DNA of 45,032 nucleotides. Source: Pseudomonadota bacterium (GTDB lineage: Bacteria; Pseudomonadota; Gammaproteobacteria; Xanthomonadales; Rhodanobacteraceae). The stretch spans positions 1 to 45,032 of the forward strand of contig JAJXWZ010000167.1 of NCBI GenBank assembly GCA_021781345.1. Direction: 5' to 3'. A model generated the notes under the pieces. That model made no database searches. It saw only the letters and a program-made list of their open reading frames with translations, and was not told where the DNA came from. Made by a program: the position numbers and the translations under genes. Every line of letters starts with the position of its first letter. Position 1 is the first letter of the stretch. Below are positions 11,550-22,983 of this stretch, piece by piece.

Positions 11550-12455
11550 ATGCACCACTTGGCAAGCAAACCGTTTCGTTGCGGCAGCGTCGCGATCGTG
11601 GGCCGGCCGAACGTCGGCAAGTCCACCCTGCTGAATGCGCTGATCGACGCGCATCTGTCGATCGTGACGCCGCGTGCGCACACCACGCGGCAGCGCATCC
11701 TCGGCATCGCCAATCCGGAGGGCGGACAGATTCTCTACCTGGATACGCCGGGCCTGCACCGCGACGCGAAGCGTGCGATCAACCGCAGCCTGAACCGCGC
11801 GGTGCATGCCGCGATCGCGGAGGCGGACCTTGCCGTGCAGGTGGTCGCCGCCGAGCGTTGGGACGACGAAGACGCGGCGGTGTACGCCGCGCTTGCGGAG
11901 CGGCCGGTTCCACGCCTGCTGGTCGTGAACAAGGTCGACCGCGTGGCGGACAAGGCCAGGCTGCTGCCGTTCGTTCAAGCGCTGGCCCGTGACCGGGACT
12001 GGGATGCGGTGTTCATGGTCAGCGCGCAAAGGCGCGCGGGTCTCGCCGAACTCGAGCGCGCGATCCTCGCGCGCCTGCCCGCAGGCGAGGCGCGTCTCGA
12101 TACCGAAAGTTTCACTGATCGCAGCGAGCGTTTCCTGGTTGCCGAACTCGTGCGCGAACAATTGATGCGCCAGCTTGGCGAGGAGCTGCCTTACGCGACC
12201 ACCGTCGAGATCGAGCGTTTCGAGGATCGCCCCGACGGCATCACCGAAGTCGCCGCCGTGGTCTGGGTCGAACGCGAGGGCCAGAAGGCGATCGTGATCG
12301 GCGCCGGCGGCCGGCGCGCCAAGGCCATCGGCAGCGCCTCGCGTCGCGGCATCGAAGCCCTGCTGGGCCGCAAGGTCTTCCTGAAGCTGTGGGTGCGCGT
12401 GCGCACGGGTTGGTCGGACGACGAGGCCGCGCTCAAGCAGTTCGGATTCGAATAG
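11550..12455 (+). CDS. era: GTPase Era
   Basis: GRPNVGKSTLLNALIDAHLSIVTPRAHTTRQRILGI, DTPGLH, NKVD and C-terminal KH domain. Confidence 0.97.
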   Translation: MHHLASKPFRCGSVAIVGRPNVGKSTLLNALIDAHLSIVTPRAHTTRQRILGIANPEGGQILYLDTPGLHRDAKRAINRSLNRAVHAAIAEADLAVQVVAAERWDDEDAAVYAALAERPVPRLLVVNKVDRVADKARLLPFVQALARDRDWDAVFMVSAQRRAGLAELERAILARLPAGEARLDTESFTDRSERFLVAELVREQLMRQLGEELPYATTVEIERFEDRPDGITEVAAVVWVEREGQKAIVIGAGGRRAKAIGSASRRGIEALLGRKVFLKLWVRVRTGWSDDEAALKQFGFE

Positions 12456-12457
12456 GC

Positions 12458-13177
12458 ATGCGCGTCGCGGCGCAACCGGCCTACGTGCTGCACGCGCGAG
12501 CCTGGCGCGAAACCAGCCTGTTGCTGGAAGTCTTCAGCCGCGACCACGGCCGCGTGGGGCTGGTTGCGCGCGGCGTGCGCGCCGCGCGTGCGCGCTTGTC
12601 GAGGTCGGCGCTGGAGCCGTTGCAGGAGCTGCGCGTGGACTGGTCAGGGCGCGGCGACTTGCAAACCTTGACCGCCGTCGAGTCCGCCGGTCGCGTGCAT
12701 GCGCTGCGCGGCGATCGACTGCTCTCGGCACTGTACGTCAACGAATTGCTGGTGCGGTTGACCGCGCGCGACGACCCGCATCCCGGACTGTTCGAGCGTT
12801 ATCGCGGGTTGCTCGAAGAATTGGTGGCGACTCCATCGCTGGCGTGGTGCCTGCGCCGGTTCGAGCGCGACCTGCTGGCCGCGGCCGGCTACGCCTTGCA
12901 GCTCGAATCGACCGCCGACGGTTCGGCACCGGTCGAACCAGCACGCGATTACGACTACTTGCCCGAGCAGGGACCTGTCGCGGCGACCGGCTCCGCGCGC
13001 GACGGCGTACGCATCCGCGGCAGCGCGCTTCTGGCTTTGGCCATCGACGCGGTGCCGCCCGCGGCCGAGGACCTGGCGGCATTGCGACGCCTGATGCGGG
13101 TCCTGATCGGCGCCCATGTCGGGCAGCGCGGGTTGCAGTCCTGGCGGGTACTGGCGGGGCCGATCAATTCCGCCTGA
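12458..13177 (+). CDS. recO: DNA repair protein RecO
   Basis: PAYVLHARAWRETSLLLEVFSRDHGRVGLVARGVR; directly after era. Confidence 0.93.
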   Translation: MRVAAQPAYVLHARAWRETSLLLEVFSRDHGRVGLVARGVRAARARLSRSALEPLQELRVDWSGRGDLQTLTAVESAGRVHALRGDRLLSALYVNELLVRLTARDDPHPGLFERYRGLLEELVATPSLAWCLRRFERDLLAAAGYALQLESTADGSAPVEPARDYDYLPEQGPVAATGSARDGVRIRGSALLALAIDAVPPAAEDLAALRRLMRVLIGAHVGQRGLQSWRVLAGPINSA

Positions 13178-13199
13178 GGCATCGGTGGGCCCGATGGCC

Positions 13200-13922
13200 T
13201 CAGGCGTCGTCGTCGAGCCGGTCGTGCAGCGCGACGCGGGTTTCGTGCAACGCCTGCCCGAAGGCGCGCAGGGCGTCTCGGATTCGCCCGGGATCGGTTC
13301 CGTCTGCCAGCGCCCCGTGCAGGATCTCGCTGGCGCGCGCAAGCTTGGTGGCGCCACAGAACCCGCAGGATGCCAGCAAGCGGTGCAGCGTCGGCCGCAG
13401 GGCGTGATGGTCATCGCCGTGTGCCTCGAGTTCGTGCTGGACGCGCGGCAATTCCTCCTCGGCGAACAGCCGTCGCAGGTGCCCGACCGCGGTTGCCGAG
13501 CCGCAGGCGCGCAACGCGGCGGCATCGTCAAGCAGGCCGGTGGCCCTGCAGCCGTGCCGGCCCAGTGCCGCCCGCAATCGTTGCAGCGAGATCGGCTTGG
13601 GCAGCACTTCGACGAACCCGGCCTGCAGCAGCGTGATCCGGACCTCGTCGGGTTCGGCGGTGGTCGCGATGGCGGGCGGCAGCCGGTCGCCCGCTCCCGG
13701 GTCCGACTTCAACGCCAGCAGCACGTCGTCCCCGTCCAGGCCCGGCAAGTGATGGTCCAGCACGAGCAGGTTCCAGTCTCCGGCGCGTGCCCGATCCAGC
13801 GCGGAGGGTCCGTCCACGCAGGCCGTCGGCGCGCCTCCGCAAGCCAGAATGGCCTCGCGAAGGAACGCCCGGCTGACCGGATCGTCCTCGGCCAGCAGCA
13901 CCCTGAATTGCCCGGCTTCCAT
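13200..13922 (-). CDS. response regulator receiver protein with C-terminal Hpt-like domain
   Basis: Receiver: RVLLAEDDPVSR, LLVLDHHLPGLDG, ATTA, PKPIS; C-terminal LRPTLHRLLASCGFCGATKLA resembles an Hpt helix. Start set at MEAGQFRVLL; upstream alternatives exist. Confidence 0.75.
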   Translation of the reverse strand: MEAGQFRVLLAEDDPVSRAFLREAILACGGAPTACVDGPSALDRARAGDWNLLVLDHHLPGLDGDDVLLALKSDPGAGDRLPPAIATTAEPDEVRITLLQAGFVEVLPKPISLQRLRAALGRHGCRATGLLDDAAALRACGSATAVGHLRRLFAEEELPRVQHELEAHGDDHHALRPTLHRLLASCGFCGATKLARASEILHGALADGTDPGRIRDALRAFGQALHETRVALHDRLDDDA

Positions 13923-14033
13923 GTCCACGCCCCGAGCGTACGGGAAATCGGTGAAGGGGCCGCCGCGTCCGCAGGACCGGCCTCGGCAACAAGGATCCGT
14001 CCTTAGCTTGCGTTCGGACACGGGCTGGCACAA

Positions 14034-16091
14034 TTGCGCCCAGTGTCATCGAAAAGGTGGGTCGTGGCAAGTTGGCGCCAATGCCTGTTGGCGGGATGCC
14101 TGATGCTGGCCTGCGCGTGCGCGCAGGGCGCGGTGCGCCTGCAGGCTGCGACGCTGTCGTTCCCGGGCGTGCAGCTCGCCGATGTGCATGCCCAGGCTTC
14201 GCTGGCCGCCGACGGCCACCCGCTGCTGGACATCCGGATTGCCAGGGCTTCGGTGCCATCGCTCGGTTGGCACGATGTCGCCCTGACCCTGCAGGGCGAG
14301 CCGCTGCAGGCCAAGGGCGGTGCCTGGAAATTCGTCGGCCACATCGCCACGCAGAAGGCACCTGGAAATGCGCTGGGCGATGCCGACTTCAGCGTGCTCT
14401 TCGATGCCGGCGGGGGTACCCTCGAGGTGGATCTCGCGCAAGGCAACACCCACGTCAACGCCTTGATGCCGCTGGACCAGGCCACCCACGTGCAGTTGAA
14501 GCTGGATGCGTTGCCGTTGGCCTGGTTGCGCGGGATGCTCGCCGCGGCATGGCCGGACGGTCGCCTGGACGGCGGCAGCCTCGACGGCAACGTGGCCCTG
14601 GACCTGGTGCAGGGCGGCGCGCGTGTTTCCGGCAACGTGTCCGTCAGCCATGCGGAGCTCGACAGCAAGAGCGGGACGATCGCCGCCCACAAGTTCGGTG
14701 CCTCGGGCAGCTTCAGGATCGCGACCGGACTGCCCGCAGCCGACCTGATGTTCGACGGGCGCCTGGATGGCGGGCAATTGCTGCTCGGGCCGCTGTATGC
14801 ACAGCTTCCGCAGTATGCGGTCGGCCTGCACGTCTCCGGCAACCTCGGGGTCAGCGGAATCGACCTGGATTCGCTCGACTTCGACGACCCGGAGGCATTG
14901 CGGCTCTCCGGTGCCCTCGCCTTCGATCGGCATGGCAATCTCGACAAGCTCGACTTGACGCGATTCGCGGCCACGTTCCCGGCGGCCTACGATCGCTACG
15001 GCACCACGCTGGTGCAGGACCTGACAGGTTTCGAGGCGCTGACGACGTCCGGCAGCATCAGTGGCTCGCTGGACCTGCCTAGCCAGGGGCTGCGCGCCAT
15101 CGACTTCACCGCAGACAACGTGACCGTTGACAGCCACGGCGGCAGGCTTGCGGTCGCGAACCTGGATGGCGGCCTCGATTGGCGTGCCGGGGTTTCGAGG
15201 CCAGCCACGCGGCTGCAATGGGGCGCGCTGTCGCTCTACAAGCTTGCCTTCGGCCCGGCCAAACTCGGCCTGCAGGATGACGCCGGCGTGCTCAGGTTGC
15301 GTGCGCCCGCCAGCGCGAGCCTGTTCGGCGGCGCTTTCGGGTTGAACCGGTTGGAATGGCGGCCCGACCAGGCGAAATCCCAGCGATTGACCGCCGCGTT
15401 CGCCGTCACCGACGTGGATGTGGACCAGTTGTGCAAGGCGCTCGGCTGGCCCGCCTTCGGCGGCAAGCTGGGTGGTGCCGTGCCGGATCTGCGTTATCGC
15501 GGCGGGGATCTCGTGTTCGGAGGCGGTTTGTCTCTGAACGCCTTCGGCGGTTCGGTCAGCGTCACCAACCTGAGCATGCAACACCTGTTCGGGAGTTCCC
15601 CGCGATTGGCGGCCGACATCGACATGGACGGGCTCGACCTGGCGCAGCTCACCGGCGTCTTCGGGTTCGGGCAGATCACAGGGCGCATGGACGGCGGCAT
15701 CCACGGACTCGAGTTGGCCGACTGGAAGCCCACCGCATTCGATGCGAACCTGACCGCCACCCAAGGCGGCAAGATAAGCCAGAACGCCATCAAGAGCCTG
15801 ACCGAGGTCGGCGGCGGCGGGATCGCCGGCGGCATCCAGGGCATGGCGCTGCGATTGTTCAAGACTTTCGGCTACTCGCGGATCGGCTTGAGTTGCAAAC
15901 TCGTCAACGGGGTCTGCAGCATGGGCGGTATCACGCCCGATCCGGATCCCGGGGACCACGGCTACACGATCGTCGAGGGCAGCGGCCTGCCGCACATCAC
16001 CGTGATCGGACATGAACGACAGGTGGATTGGGCCACGCTGGTCAGCCGCCTGAAATCGGTGACCGAAGGCAATGCACCGGTCATTCGATAG
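14034..16091 (+). CDS. YdbH-family (AsmA-like, intermembrane phospholipid transport) protein
   Basis: Signal peptide, repetitive beta-rich AsmA-like sequence, C-terminal FKTFGYSRIGLSCKLVNGVCSMGGITP typical of the YdbH family; followed by a YdbL-like gene. Confidence 0.75.
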   Translation: MRPVSSKRWVVASWRQCLLAGCLMLACACAQGAVRLQAATLSFPGVQLADVHAQASLAADGHPLLDIRIARASVPSLGWHDVALTLQGEPLQAKGGAWKFVGHIATQKAPGNALGDADFSVLFDAGGGTLEVDLAQGNTHVNALMPLDQATHVQLKLDALPLAWLRGMLAAAWPDGRLDGGSLDGNVALDLVQGGARVSGNVSVSHAELDSKSGTIAAHKFGASGSFRIATGLPAADLMFDGRLDGGQLLLGPLYAQLPQYAVGLHVSGNLGVSGIDLDSLDFDDPEALRLSGALAFDRHGNLDKLDLTRFAATFPAAYDRYGTTLVQDLTGFEALTTSGSISGSLDLPSQGLRAIDFTADNVTVDSHGGRLAVANLDGGLDWRAGVSRPATRLQWGALSLYKLAFGPAKLGLQDDAGVLRLRAPASASLFGGAFGLNRLEWRPDQAKSQRLTAAFAVTDVDVDQLCKALGWPAFGGKLGGAVPDLRYRGGDLVFGGGLSLNAFGGSVSVTNLSMQHLFGSSPRLAADIDMDGLDLAQLTGVFGFGQITGRMDGGIHGLELADWKPTAFDANLTATQGGKISQNAIKSLTEVGGGGIAGGIQGMALRLFKTFGYSRIGLSCKLVNGVCSMGGITPDPDPGDHGYTIVEGSGLPHITVIGHERQVDWATLVSRLKSVTEGNAPVIR

Positions 16092-16183
16092 CCCTCCTCG
16101 CCGGCGTGTACACTCCGGAACCATGCCGTGGCGTCCCACGGGCACGTGACCGGTGCCATTTGACCGACGATCGGAGGTTAGCG

Positions 16184-16807
16184 ATGCGCAAGTCCATGTT
16201 CGCCACCGCCGCCATGCTGGCCTTGCTGGCGGGTTGCGTGACCATCAACGTGTACTTTCCGGCCGCGGCCGCGCAGAAGGCGGCCGACAAGGTCATCGGC
16301 AACATCATCGGACCGGACGCCCGGGCCGCGCCACCCGCGCCGGCAGCCAGCACGTCGCCTGCATCGTCCGGCGGGCTCCTGCCGCGCCCGGAACCGCTTG
16401 CGATGCGCATGCTGGATGCCTTCGTGCCGGCCGCCGAGGCCGCGGAAGCGCAGCCCAACCTGGACGTGCAGACGCCCGCGATCCAGGCCATCGAGGCGCG
16501 CATGCGCGCCAGGTTCCAGTCGATCCTGCAAGGCCTGCTCGCCTCGGGAGCGGTCGGGTTCACCCACGACGGCGACGTCGCCATCCACGATGCCTCGAAG
16601 ATCCCGCTGCCGCAGCGCGCCCAGGCCAACCAGGCCATTGCGGCGGAAAATGCGGATCGTGCCGAGCTTTACAGGCAAATCGCGGTGGCCAACGGGCATC
16701 CCGAGTGGGCCCGGCGCATGCGCGAAGCGTTCGCGAAACAATGGATCAATCGTGCGCACAGCGGCTGGTACTACAAGGATGCCTCGGGCAACTGGCAGCG
16801 CAAATGA
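16184..16807 (+). CDS. YdbL/DUF1318-family lipoprotein
   Basis: Lipobox MLALLAGC then VTINVYFPAAAAQKAADKVI; C-terminal DUF1318-like region (LPQRAQANQAIAAENADRAELYRQIAVANGHPEW...WYYKDASGNWQRK). Confidence 0.8.
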   Translation: MRKSMFATAAMLALLAGCVTINVYFPAAAAQKAADKVIGNIIGPDARAAPPAPAASTSPASSGGLLPRPEPLAMRMLDAFVPAAEAAEAQPNLDVQTPAIQAIEARMRARFQSILQGLLASGAVGFTHDGDVAIHDASKIPLPQRAQANQAIAAENADRAELYRQIAVANGHPEWARRMREAFAKQWINRAHSGWYYKDASGNWQRK

Positions 16808-16931
16808 CCCCGGTGGCGTGCCGATGCGTGTTGGCGCGCAAGCACGACCCTGGCATTGCGCCGGGAATGCGTGGTGCCATATCGTCGCTGGTGGCCGTGG
16901 CGTACCGTCGCCGGCATCCTGAGGAGGGCAC

Positions 16932-17876
16932 ATGCGGATAGGACTCGTGATCGATGCTACGTGCGATCTGCCGCGCAAGTTCATCGACGACAACCAGATC
17001 ACGATCATGCCGATCACGATCAGGATCGACGACCAGACCTTCGTCGACGTGCACGATCCGGTCGCGACGGAAAATTACTACCTGGGCGAAGTCGGCAAGC
17101 GCGGCCACGCCGCCGAGACCGCCCCGCTCTCGGTCGACGAGGTTCGCGAGTTGTTCCTGGGCCGGCTGGTGCTGGATTACGACGCGGTCTTCTGCCTCAC
17201 GGTGACCTCCACGCGCAGCCCCATCTTCGCCAACGCCACCCAGGCCAGCTTCGCGATCCTGAGCAGCTACCGGCCGATCCGGCAGGCGGCGGGCAACAAC
17301 TCGCCGTTCATGATGCGCGTCGTCGACAGCAAGAGCCTGTTCGCGGGGCAAGGCATCGGTGCCATCGAGGCGACACGCCTGATCGCGGCCGACACCGGCC
17401 CGGGCCAGATCCGCGAACGCCTGAGCGAGCTGGCGGAACATACCCGTTCCTTCATGCTTCCGCGCGACCTGCACTACCTGCGTGCCCGCGCACGCAAGAA
17501 AGGCGACCGCAGCGTCGGCCTGCTGAGTGCGACGCTCGGCACGGCGCTCGACATCAAGCCGATCCTCGAGTGTTTCCGGGGCGAGACCCGGCCCGTCGCC
17601 AAGGCCCGCGGCTTCGAGCAGGGCGCGGAGATGCTGTTCGGCCATGCCGTGGCAGCAGTCAAGCGCGGCTTGCTGGTGCCCGCGATGTGCGTCAGCTACG
17701 GTGGCGACCTCGCCGAGCTGGAAGCCTTGCCGGGCCATGCGGGACTGGTCGAGGCCTGCACGGAAGCGGATGTCACGCTCTACCAGAGCGGCATGAGCAT
17801 CACCGGCATGGTCAACGTCGGTACCGGCGCGGTCGCGCTCGGCTATGCTGCGGCGGGCGACGAAGGCAAGTTCTGA
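16932..17876 (+). CDS. DegV family protein
   Basis: MRIGLVIDATCDLPRKFIDDNQITIMPITIRI; DegV-type fatty-acid-binding fold signature. Confidence 0.88.
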   Translation: MRIGLVIDATCDLPRKFIDDNQITIMPITIRIDDQTFVDVHDPVATENYYLGEVGKRGHAAETAPLSVDEVRELFLGRLVLDYDAVFCLTVTSTRSPIFANATQASFAILSSYRPIRQAAGNNSPFMMRVVDSKSLFAGQGIGAIEATRLIAADTGPGQIRERLSELAEHTRSFMLPRDLHYLRARARKKGDRSVGLLSATLGTALDIKPILECFRGETRPVAKARGFEQGAEMLFGHAVAAVKRGLLVPAMCVSYGGDLAELEALPGHAGLVEACTEADVTLYQSGMSITGMVNVGTGAVALGYAAAGDEGKF

Positions 17877-17913
17877 GGCGGCCGCGACACCCCATGTCTG
17901 GCATCATGCGCGG

Positions 17914-19227
17914 ATGAGAAAATCACCGCGCGACATCACGTTCGAAGCCTCCATCGAAGACCTTTCCCACGACGGGCGGGGCGTCGCCCGCGTGGATGGC
18001 AAGACCGTTTTCGTGGCCGATGCATTGCCCGGCGAACGCGTGCTCGCGCGCCTGCAACGCAAGCATCGCCATTTCGACGAGGCCAGTACCGAGGAAATCC
18101 TCACCGCCTCGCCCGACCGCGTCGCACCGCGTTGCCGGCATTTCGGAGTTTGCGGCGGCTGCGTGCTGCAGCACCTGGCGCCGCCCGCGCAGATCGCGGC
18201 CAAGCAAAACGTGCTGGCGCAGAACTTCACGCGCATCGGCCACGTCGAACCCGCACGCTGGCTGGCGCCGTTGACCGCAGACGTGTGGGGCTATCGCAGG
18301 CGCGCGCGTCTGTCGGTCAAGCACGTGCCCAAGAAGGGCAAGACGCTGGTCGGGTTCCGCGAACGCGATGCGCGCTTCGTGGCCGACCTCGCGCACTGCG
18401 ACGTGCTGGATCCCGCGCTCGGCGAAAAACTCGATTCGCTGGGTGCCTTGTTGAACGACATGCAGGGAGCGGCGTCGATCCCGCAGATCGAGTTCTCGGC
18501 CGGCGACGACGCGCGGGTGCTGGTGTTCCGCCACCTGCAGCCGCTGTCCGACCCGGATCGCACCAAGCTCGCGGCGTTCGGCTGCGAACACCGGTTCGCG
18601 ATCCTGCTGCAGCCGGGCGGCACCGACAGCGTGCATGCCCTGCAGCCGGGCGACGTCGAGCTCCAATACGCGTTGCCCGCCTACGACTTGAAGCTCGCCT
18701 TCACGCCGCTGGATTTCGTGCAGGTCAACGCCCGCATCAACCAGAAGATGATCGCGCACGCGCTGGAGCTGTTGCAGCCGGGCCCGGACGATCGCGTGCT
18801 CGACCTGTTCTGTGGGCTCGGCAACTTCAGCCTGCCGGTCGCGTGCCACGCGGGGCACGTGTGCGGCGTGGAAGGCGATACCGGTCTGGTCGAGCGCGCG
18901 CGCTCAAATGCATCAGCCAACGGCATCGGCAATACCGAGTTCCACGTTGGCGACCTGGCCGGCGCAGTGCGAGGAAGTTCATGGGCGCGGCAGGACTGGG
19001 ACCTGATGCTGCTCGACCCGCCGCGCAGCGGCGCCGAGGAACTGCTCAGGCAACTGCCCGGCAAGTCCGTGCGGCGCGTGGTCTACGTGTCCTGCCACCC
19101 GGCCTCGCTGGCGCGCGACGCAGGCGAACTGGTACGCAGCCACGGATTCAAGCTGCAAGCCGCCGGCGTCATGGACATGTTCCCGCATACCGCGCACGTC
19201 GAATCGATCGCGCTGTTCGAGCGCTGA
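17914..19227 (+). CDS. rlmD: 23S rRNA (uracil(1939)-C(5))-methyltransferase RlmD
   Basis: TRAM domain start, Fe-S Cys motif CRHFGVCGGCVLQHL, QVNARINQKMI, DLFCGLGNFSLP, LLDPPRSGA, YVSCHPASLARD. Confidence 0.96.
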   Translation: MRKSPRDITFEASIEDLSHDGRGVARVDGKTVFVADALPGERVLARLQRKHRHFDEASTEEILTASPDRVAPRCRHFGVCGGCVLQHLAPPAQIAAKQNVLAQNFTRIGHVEPARWLAPLTADVWGYRRRARLSVKHVPKKGKTLVGFRERDARFVADLAHCDVLDPALGEKLDSLGALLNDMQGAASIPQIEFSAGDDARVLVFRHLQPLSDPDRTKLAAFGCEHRFAILLQPGGTDSVHALQPGDVELQYALPAYDLKLAFTPLDFVQVNARINQKMIAHALELLQPGPDDRVLDLFCGLGNFSLPVACHAGHVCGVEGDTGLVERARSNASANGIGNTEFHVGDLAGAVRGSSWARQDWDLMLLDPPRSGAEELLRQLPGKSVRRVVYVSCHPASLARDAGELVRSHGFKLQAAGVMDMFPHTAHVESIALFER

Positions 19228-19281
19228 GCCGGAATCGGGAAAATCTCACCGTCGCAGCGGCTCGGTCGATAGGGCTTCGAA

Positions 19282-19356
19282 TGGTGGGCGGTGCAGGGAT
19301 CGAACCTGCGACACCTGCCGTGTGAAGGCAGTGCTCTACCGCTGAGCTAACCGCCC
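19282..19356 (-). tRNA. tRNA-Val (anticodon CAC), CCA encoded
   Basis: Reverse complement GGGCGGTTAGCTCAGCGGTAGAGCACTGCCTTCACACGGCAGGTGTCGCAGGTTCGATCCCTGCACCGCCCACCA folds as a cloverleaf; anticodon stem CTGCC/GGCAG, loop TTCACAC. Confidence 0.97.
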
Positions 19357-19452
19357 ACGCGAACCGGCGATTTTACGGGTGGCGGGTTTGCCGGTCAATC
19401 GCAGGCCCCGTGGTTGCTACAATCCGGCTCCTGACACCGCCGGACATCCGCC

Positions 19453-19773
19453 ATGGGACACATCCTGCAATCCCTCGTCAATTACCAGCTCACGACCTGG
19501 AAGGTGGTGGGCTACCTCGGCATGTTGATGTTCACCAGCCGCTGGTTCGTGCAGGTCTACGCGACGCGCAAGTACAAGCGCGTGGTGATGCCGCTGTCGT
19601 TCTGGGTGCTATCCGTGTGTGGCAGCCTTCTGTTGTTGGCTTACTTCATCTTCTACAAGAACGATTCCGTCGGAATCCTGGCCAATCTGTTCCCGGTCCT
19701 GGTCTCGATCTACAACCTGGTCATGCACCTGCGGCACCCGCGGAACAGCGCCACTGGCGATATCGCCGCCTAG
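19453..19773 (+). CDS. stand-alone lipid A biosynthesis N-terminal (LAB_N) domain membrane protein
   Basis: WKVVGYLGMLMFTSRWFVQVYATRKYKRVVMPLSFWVLSVCGSLLLLAYFIFYKNDSVGILANLFPVLVSIYNL. Confidence 0.85.
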   Translation: MGHILQSLVNYQLTTWKVVGYLGMLMFTSRWFVQVYATRKYKRVVMPLSFWVLSVCGSLLLLAYFIFYKNDSVGILANLFPVLVSIYNLVMHLRHPRNSATGDIAA

Positions 19774-19949
19774 CTTCGGGCGTGGATGCCGGGAGGACCT
19801 GAATCCGGGCGGGTTGGCGTGCCGCAAGGTCCGCATGCATGCGCGAAGCTGCAGGCTCCGTGATTGTCGGCTAGGATCGGCGGCGGGCGAACGCGCCCGG
19901 GGATGAATCACGTTGCTGTCGAGCGCTTCCAACACGCGGAGAAGCAGAC

Positions 19950-20213
19950 ATGAACGCACAGATTGCAGAACACGATGCCACGCCGGTTTCGCTGGGGGAC
20001 TGGATAATCACCCTGATCGTTCTTTGCATCCCGATCGTGAACATCGTGATGCTGTTCGTATGGGGTTTTTCCAGCGGCACGCAGCCGAGCAAGCGCAATT
20101 ACTGCCGCGCGGCGCTGATCATGATGGCCGTGATGTTCGTACTGTATCTCCTGTTGATCATGACGTTCGGTGCGGCCTTCATGCACATGGCCGGTTCTGG
20201 CGCATCGCTCTGA
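19950..20213 (+). CDS. small two-TM membrane protein of unknown function
   Basis: 87-aa ORF with two hydrophobic helices (WIITLIVLCIPIVNIVMLFVWGF; AALIMMAVMFVLYLLLIMTFGAAF). Confidence 0.65.
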   Translation: MNAQIAEHDATPVSLGDWIITLIVLCIPIVNIVMLFVWGFSSGTQPSKRNYCRAALIMMAVMFVLYLLLIMTFGAAFMHMAGSGASL

Positions 20214-20250
20214 ACGTTGTCGCTCCGCCCGCGACAACGCGGGCGGAGGT

Positions 20251-22979
<2,729 letters not shown>

Positions 22980-22983
<4 letters not shown>

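Noticed and set aside
14005-14040. Possible sigma-54 promoter (TGGCACAATTGC) upstream of the YdbH-like gene
   Set aside because: GG to GC spacing is about 7 nt rather than the required 10, so it does not fit the -24/-12 consensus.
14046-16145. 699-aa open reading frame on the minus strand opposite the YdbH-like gene
   Set aside because: High-GC codon bias keeps the complementary frame open; the + strand has a signal peptide and family-typical C-terminus, the antisense translation has no recognisable domain.
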